A DNA stretch of 38,013 bases from Gammaproteobacteria bacterium (lineage in GTDB: Bacteria; Pseudomonadota; Gammaproteobacteria; Pseudomonadales; Pseudohongiellaceae), in the NCBI GenBank assembly GCA_030645995.1, contig JAUSMU010000049.1, positions 1-38,013 on the forward strand. The letters run 5' to 3'. Below the pieces are notes generated by a model that saw only the letters and a program-made list of their open reading frames with translations, searched no databases and was not told the origin of the DNA. The translations under genes were made by a program, and so were the position numbers. Below, one piece after another: positions 34,722 through 38,013 of the stretch. Positions within the stretch are counted from its first letter, which is position 1; each line of letters starts with the position of its first letter.

Positions 34722-34918
34722 CCGGGCCCGCCGGACCTTGCCGGCAGAGGCTGACGTGACAATTGTTAGCCGATTTTATCCCTGTTGATGTGCGCCGCGC
34801 AGCGGCTGTCAGATTGAAAACGCTGTGGTTCAAGGCATCAATCAAGAGCTGTCGAAAGTCTGCCACTGATTGATGGAAGCCATGAGACCTGGCAGGAATT
34901 GCAGGAAGGCGGTTGGCG

Positions 34919-37900
34919 CTAGCCCTTCAGGCTTTGCAGAAACTCCTGCGGATCGTGGTTTCTGCACCAGATCAAAAATTCATCGGCGGGCAATGGGCGT
35001 TGAAAGAAGTAACCCTGGATATGTTGGCACTCCTGTTCCCGTAAGAAGTCCAGTTGTTCGCGGGTTTCGACGCCCTCCGCGATCACCGTCAAGCCCAGGG
35101 TTCTTCCCATGGAAATGATGGCCTTTGTGATGGCCTTGTCATCCTCGTCATCAGGAATTTCCTGTATGAACGAGCGATCTATCTTCAGCGTATCAACCGG
35201 ATAGTGCTTCAACTGCCCGAGGGAAGAGTAGCCCGTCCCGAAATCATCCAGTGCGAGCTTCAGGCCCAGCGTTTTCATCTCCTGCAACAGTTTCATGGCG
35301 CGGCCGGGATGATTGATAACCAGGCTTTCCGTAATCTCCAGCTCCAGTCGATGGGCGGAAATGCCAGAGCGATGCAGCGCGGCCCTGACTTTGGTCATCA
35401 GCTCAGGATCGTTGAACTGGCGCGCGGAGAGATTGACGGAAATACAGAATGGGAAGAGTCCGTCTTCCTGCCAGGCGACCGCCTGCTGACAGGCCGTGAT
35501 CAGGACCCACTCGCCGATGGGGATGATCATCCCGTTCTCTTCCGCGATAGGGATGAAGCGATCTGGCGCAATATCGCCCAGCAGCGGGCTCTTCCAGCGC
35601 AACAATGCCTCGACTCCGACGATCATGCCGCTACGCAGATTGAGTTTGGGTTGGTAATGTAATGATAGTTCGTTCAGCTTGAGGGCATTGCGGAGATTCG
35701 TCTCCAGGTCGAGTTTGCCCTGCGTGCGCTGATGGATACTGCGCGAATAGAATTGAAAGTTGTCTTTACCTTCTTCCTTGGCGACGTACATCGCCGCATC
35801 CGCGTGTTTCATCAGCGTCTCTTCATCCAGGGCGTCCACGCCGTAGATGCTGATGCCAATGCTGACTGTCACCCGGCATTCCTTGTCATGGATGATGATC
35901 GGCTCGGCAAACGCGCTGAGCACATTCTGCGCGACCTTGCTGATTTTCTTGCGATCCGTCAGCTCTTGCAGAAGGACGACAAATTCGTCGCCTCCCAGCC
36001 TGGCCACCACATCGCTGGCGCGCAGCGGCAGGCGCAGGCGCAGTGCTACTTCCTTCAGCAGGGCGTCGCCCATGTGGTGCCCGTACGTGTCGTTGATGAG
36101 TTTGAACCGATCCAGATCGATGAAGAAAACCGCGAAGGCGCGATTGGAATAGCGGGCGGCCAGACGGGTCGCTTGTTCGAGCAACTCGGTGAACATGACT
36201 CTGTTCGGCAGGCCGGTCAGATTATCGTGGGTGGCCAGATACTTGATGTGATCGGAGATGCGCTTGCGCTCTGAGACATCCTTGGCGATACCTCGGTAGC
36301 CCGTGAATTGCTTTTGCTCGTCAAAGATCGGCTCGCCACTAAGGGACATGTGGTAGATCACCTGTTCGGAGTTCTCGAAACTGAACTCGAAGTCTCGAAA
36401 GCGTTCATGTTGGCTCAGAGTCAGACGGAACTGCTCCCAACTCGTGGAGGTGGGGGTGAGGCTGGTCATATTCCACAGATGATTGCCGATCAGTTCAGCG
36501 ACCGCGCGGGTGTTACTGTCCCCGACAATCTTGCCTTCATATTTGGTAATACGCAGCTCGCAATCCTGCTCCCAATAGAAATCCGAGGATAGGTGGGTGA
36601 GGCTGCGGAAACGCTCCTCGCTTTCGCGCAGTATTGTTTCTGCCGTCTTGCGCTGCTCTTCAAGATGGAAATTCTCCAGCGCAAAGGAGACGTTGTCTGC
36701 CATGCTTTGCAGCAGGCCGACGATCTCCTCATCGAAAGGATTTTTCTCTGTGGAGTAAAACAGCAGCACTGCGGTGCTGACCTTGTTGGTCGTGAGCGGG
36801 AACGATGCAGCGGCGGCAATGCCTTGGTGGCGCGCAACATCGTGCCAAGCCTGTGTGCGATAGTCGCTCAGGAAGTCATTGCTGATACAGGCTTTGCCGG
36901 TTCGATAGGTTGTGCCAGCGAGGCCGCGTCCCTCGGCAATCTGCTCATTGGAGGAAATTCGGATGTTGGTCATGATCGGAGCGACGGCACCGGATGAAGC
37001 GACTGCGCGCAGGCGTTGATCGGCGTCGGGAACCAAAATGGTGGCGACATTGAATTTGCCGCCCTTGATGGCCGCCTCGCAGACGCTTTGGAACAGCGTG
37101 GCGGGGGAATCGGCACGCAGAATGGCGGCGTTGGTATCGCTCAGGGCCGAATACATCTGCTGCAGTTTCTTGGCAGCCAGCTCCGAGCGCTTGCGTCGCG
37201 TGATGTCGCGGGTGATGCCGATGATGATCCAGCGTCCATCGATGCTGACGGCGCGACTGTACGTTTCCAGGTAAACCTGGCGGCCTTGCAGGCTGATATT
37301 GGACGATTCAATACGACTGATGGAGCCTTCGGCGATCAGCTTGCCATAGCGCGCCGACAGTTCCTCGGCGCTCTCGCTGAGGGTATCGGTTGGGCTGCGC
37401 GTGAGCATCACGTCCCGTGTCAGACCGCTGTTGCGGCAGGCAGTGTCATTGACGTCAATGAACTTCAAAGTGGCACTGTCGACCAGGTAGATCATGTCAC
37501 CTGACATATCCATGGCGGCGCGGAAGCGGCGCAGCGACAACTCGTTCTGCACCTGGATCGTGATGTCCCGCGCGACGCATTGGTAACCGGTAAATACGCC
37601 CTGGGAATCAAATTGTGGTTGGCCGCTGACATTCAGGTACTGCGAGGCACTGCTGTCGTTTTCAGGCGGCAGCTGGCAGATCAGGTCTGCAAAGGGAAGG
37701 CGTTTCTGACGCAGTTCGAGGTGTTGCGTCCAGCTCTGGTCCACGCCTGCGACAGCTGCGCCGAGATCCCAGAGCGTTTTGCCCTGCATGTGTTCGAGTG
37801 CTGCATAACCGCAGCGGTGAGCGCTGCTGCGGCGCACAAAGATGCAGGTATAGGAAGTGTCCTCCTGCCAGAAGTAATCCGCTGACAGATCCATCAGCGT

Positions 37901-37960
37901 CCATAGTTCATCCTCTCCCGGACGGCGGGTCTGGATTTCAATGTCGGACGCATTGCTCAT
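34919..37960 (-). CDS. PAS-PAS-GAF-PAS-GGDEF-EAL c-di-GMP sensor/turnover protein
   Basis: The protein has 1013 residues, is cytoplasmic, and has no membrane helix. Domains: PAS 20-135 (LSADYFWQED), PAS 145-258, GAF about 275-430, PAS 447-568 (LSSDFYWEQD, very like the first PAS), GGDEF 572-740 and EAL 755-1005. The cyclase site GGDEF (656-660) and the I-site R647-A-S-D650 five residues before it are intact. The phosphodiesterase site is also complete: EALLR (784-788), N843, ELEITE (873-878), DDFGTG (905-910), K927 and AEGVE (961-965). It is therefore potentially bifunctional, with the PAS/GAF sensors or partners deciding the direction. AGGGGA lies upstream of the ATG. Confidence 0.94.
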   Translation of the reverse strand: MSNASDIEIQTRRPGEDELWTLMDLSADYFWQEDTSYTCIFVRRSSAHRCGYAALEHMQGKTLWDLGAAVAGVDQSWTQHLELRQKRLPFADLICQLPPENDSSASQYLNVSGQPQFDSQGVFTGYQCVARDITIQVQNELSLRRFRAAMDMSGDMIYLVDSATLKFIDVNDTACRNSGLTRDVMLTRSPTDTLSESAEELSARYGKLIAEGSISRIESSNISLQGRQVYLETYSRAVSIDGRWIIIGITRDITRRKRSELAAKKLQQMYSALSDTNAAILRADSPATLFQSVCEAAIKGGKFNVATILVPDADQRLRAVASSGAVAPIMTNIRISSNEQIAEGRGLAGTTYRTGKACISNDFLSDYRTQAWHDVARHQGIAAAASFPLTTNKVSTAVLLFYSTEKNPFDEEIVGLLQSMADNVSFALENFHLEEQRKTAETILRESEERFRSLTHLSSDFYWEQDCELRITKYEGKIVGDSNTRAVAELIGNHLWNMTSLTPTSTSWEQFRLTLSQHERFRDFEFSFENSEQVIYHMSLSGEPIFDEQKQFTGYRGIAKDVSERKRISDHIKYLATHDNLTGLPNRVMFTELLEQATRLAARYSNRAFAVFFIDLDRFKLINDTYGHHMGDALLKEVALRLRLPLRASDVVARLGGDEFVVLLQELTDRKKISKVAQNVLSAFAEPIIIHDKECRVTVSIGISIYGVDALDEETLMKHADAAMYVAKEEGKDNFQFYSRSIHQRTQGKLDLETNLRNALKLNELSLHYQPKLNLRSGMIVGVEALLRWKSPLLGDIAPDRFIPIAEENGMIIPIGEWVLITACQQAVAWQEDGLFPFCISVNLSARQFNDPELMTKVRAALHRSGISAHRLELEITESLVINHPGRAMKLLQEMKTLGLKLALDDFGTGYSSLGQLKHYPVDTLKIDRSFIQEIPDDEDDKAITKAIISMGRTLGLTVIAEGVETREQLDFLREQECQHIQGYFFQRPLPADEFLIWCRNHDPQEFLQSLKG

Positions 37961-37988
37961 TGAGCGGAATCCCCTGAATCACTGTATT

Positions 37989-38008
37989 GCAGGTCTTTCT
38001 TTACCTGC
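37989..38008. other. hairpin upstream of the PAS-GGDEF-EAL gene
   Basis: GCAGGT (37989-37994) pairs with ACCTGC (38003-38008) around an 8-base pyrimidine loop. It may be the terminator of a gene outside the window or part of the promoter region. It cannot be settled at the edge. Confidence 0.3.
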
Positions 38009-38013
38009 CTTTC

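Larger units (their letters stand above)
34459..34918. other. non-coding region holding the rnk leader and promoter
   Basis: No convincing gene lies here. From the rnk side it contains a run of seven T on the RNA strand (34484-34490), two perfect dyads (34550-34564 and 34570-34612), a minus-strand promoter (34694-34721), a GC-rich hairpin GCCGC-GCA-GCGGC (34794-34806), and the 3' flank of the sensor gene. A minus-strand open frame at 34535-34762 begins upstream of the predicted transcription start and has no coding character. Confidence 0.6.

Noticed and set aside
34535-34762. 75-residue minus-strand open frame in the rnk leader
   Set aside because: It starts upstream of the predicted rnk transcription start and crosses both dyads; there is no coding signature.

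Overview
The window is a chromosomal segment of a GC-rich gammaproteobacterium, probably flagellated and related to Pseudomonas or a neighbouring marine/soil lineage. The evidence is the gammaproteobacterial housekeeping set (cmoM, rlmI, rnk), an Entner-Doudoroff gene block, a good flagellar sigma-28 promoter match in front of an Aer-like chemoreceptor, and REP palindromes with the GTGGGAGC head and GCGAT tail typical of Pseudomonas. I cannot name the genus. No rRNA, tRNA, CRISPR array, insertion sequence, prophage or replication origin was seen.

Layout. (1) 1-1441: the edge of a type II toxin-antitoxin locus on the minus strand (intact antitoxin start, remnant of the toxin), then an unrecognised membrane-anchored protein and a small exported c-type cytochrome. 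(2) 1504-4679, minus: a MarR regulator, an EmrA-type adaptor and an EmrB-type drug exporter, with a dyad sitting inside the predicted promoter. (3) 4852-22612, plus: eleven consecutive genes zwf-pgl-edd-eda-glk-malQ-glgB-glgX-glgP-glgC-glgA. They cover glucose phosphorylation, the whole Entner-Doudoroff branch from glucose-6-phosphate to pyruvate plus glyceraldehyde-3-phosphate, and the full synthesis and breakdown of glycogen. Many joints overlap or are a few bases wide, which suggests an operon. (4) 22622-29315, plus: an EamA transporter, an M16 lipoprotein peptidase, cmoM, rlmI and mtnC. (5) 29396-37960: signalling. This holds an Aer-like chemoreceptor (minus), a Cache-type membrane diguanylate cyclase plus a response-regulator c-di-GMP phosphodiesterase (plus, one operon), rnk with a coupled small acidic protein (minus), and a large PAS-PAS-GAF-PAS-GGDEF-EAL protein (minus).

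How it fits together. The central cluster stores sugar as glycogen (glgC, glgA, glgB) and mobilises it (glgP, glgX, malQ). Free glucose is phosphorylated by glk and burnt through zwf, pgl, edd and eda. Phosphoglucomutase, which must link glucose-1-phosphate to glucose-6-phosphate, is not in the window.

The most unusual structure is in the DNA around these genes. A REPIN (two inverted REPs with 24-bp perfect arms) sits between edd and eda, and the edd stop codon lies inside it. Short tandem repeats occur at the 5' ends of three glycogen genes: 18-bp units in glgB, 12-bp units in glgP, and 12-13-bp units in the glgC leader. I found no gene set that is clearly a wholly new defence or biosynthetic system; the best leads are these repeats, the rnk leader and the rnk-coupled small gene.
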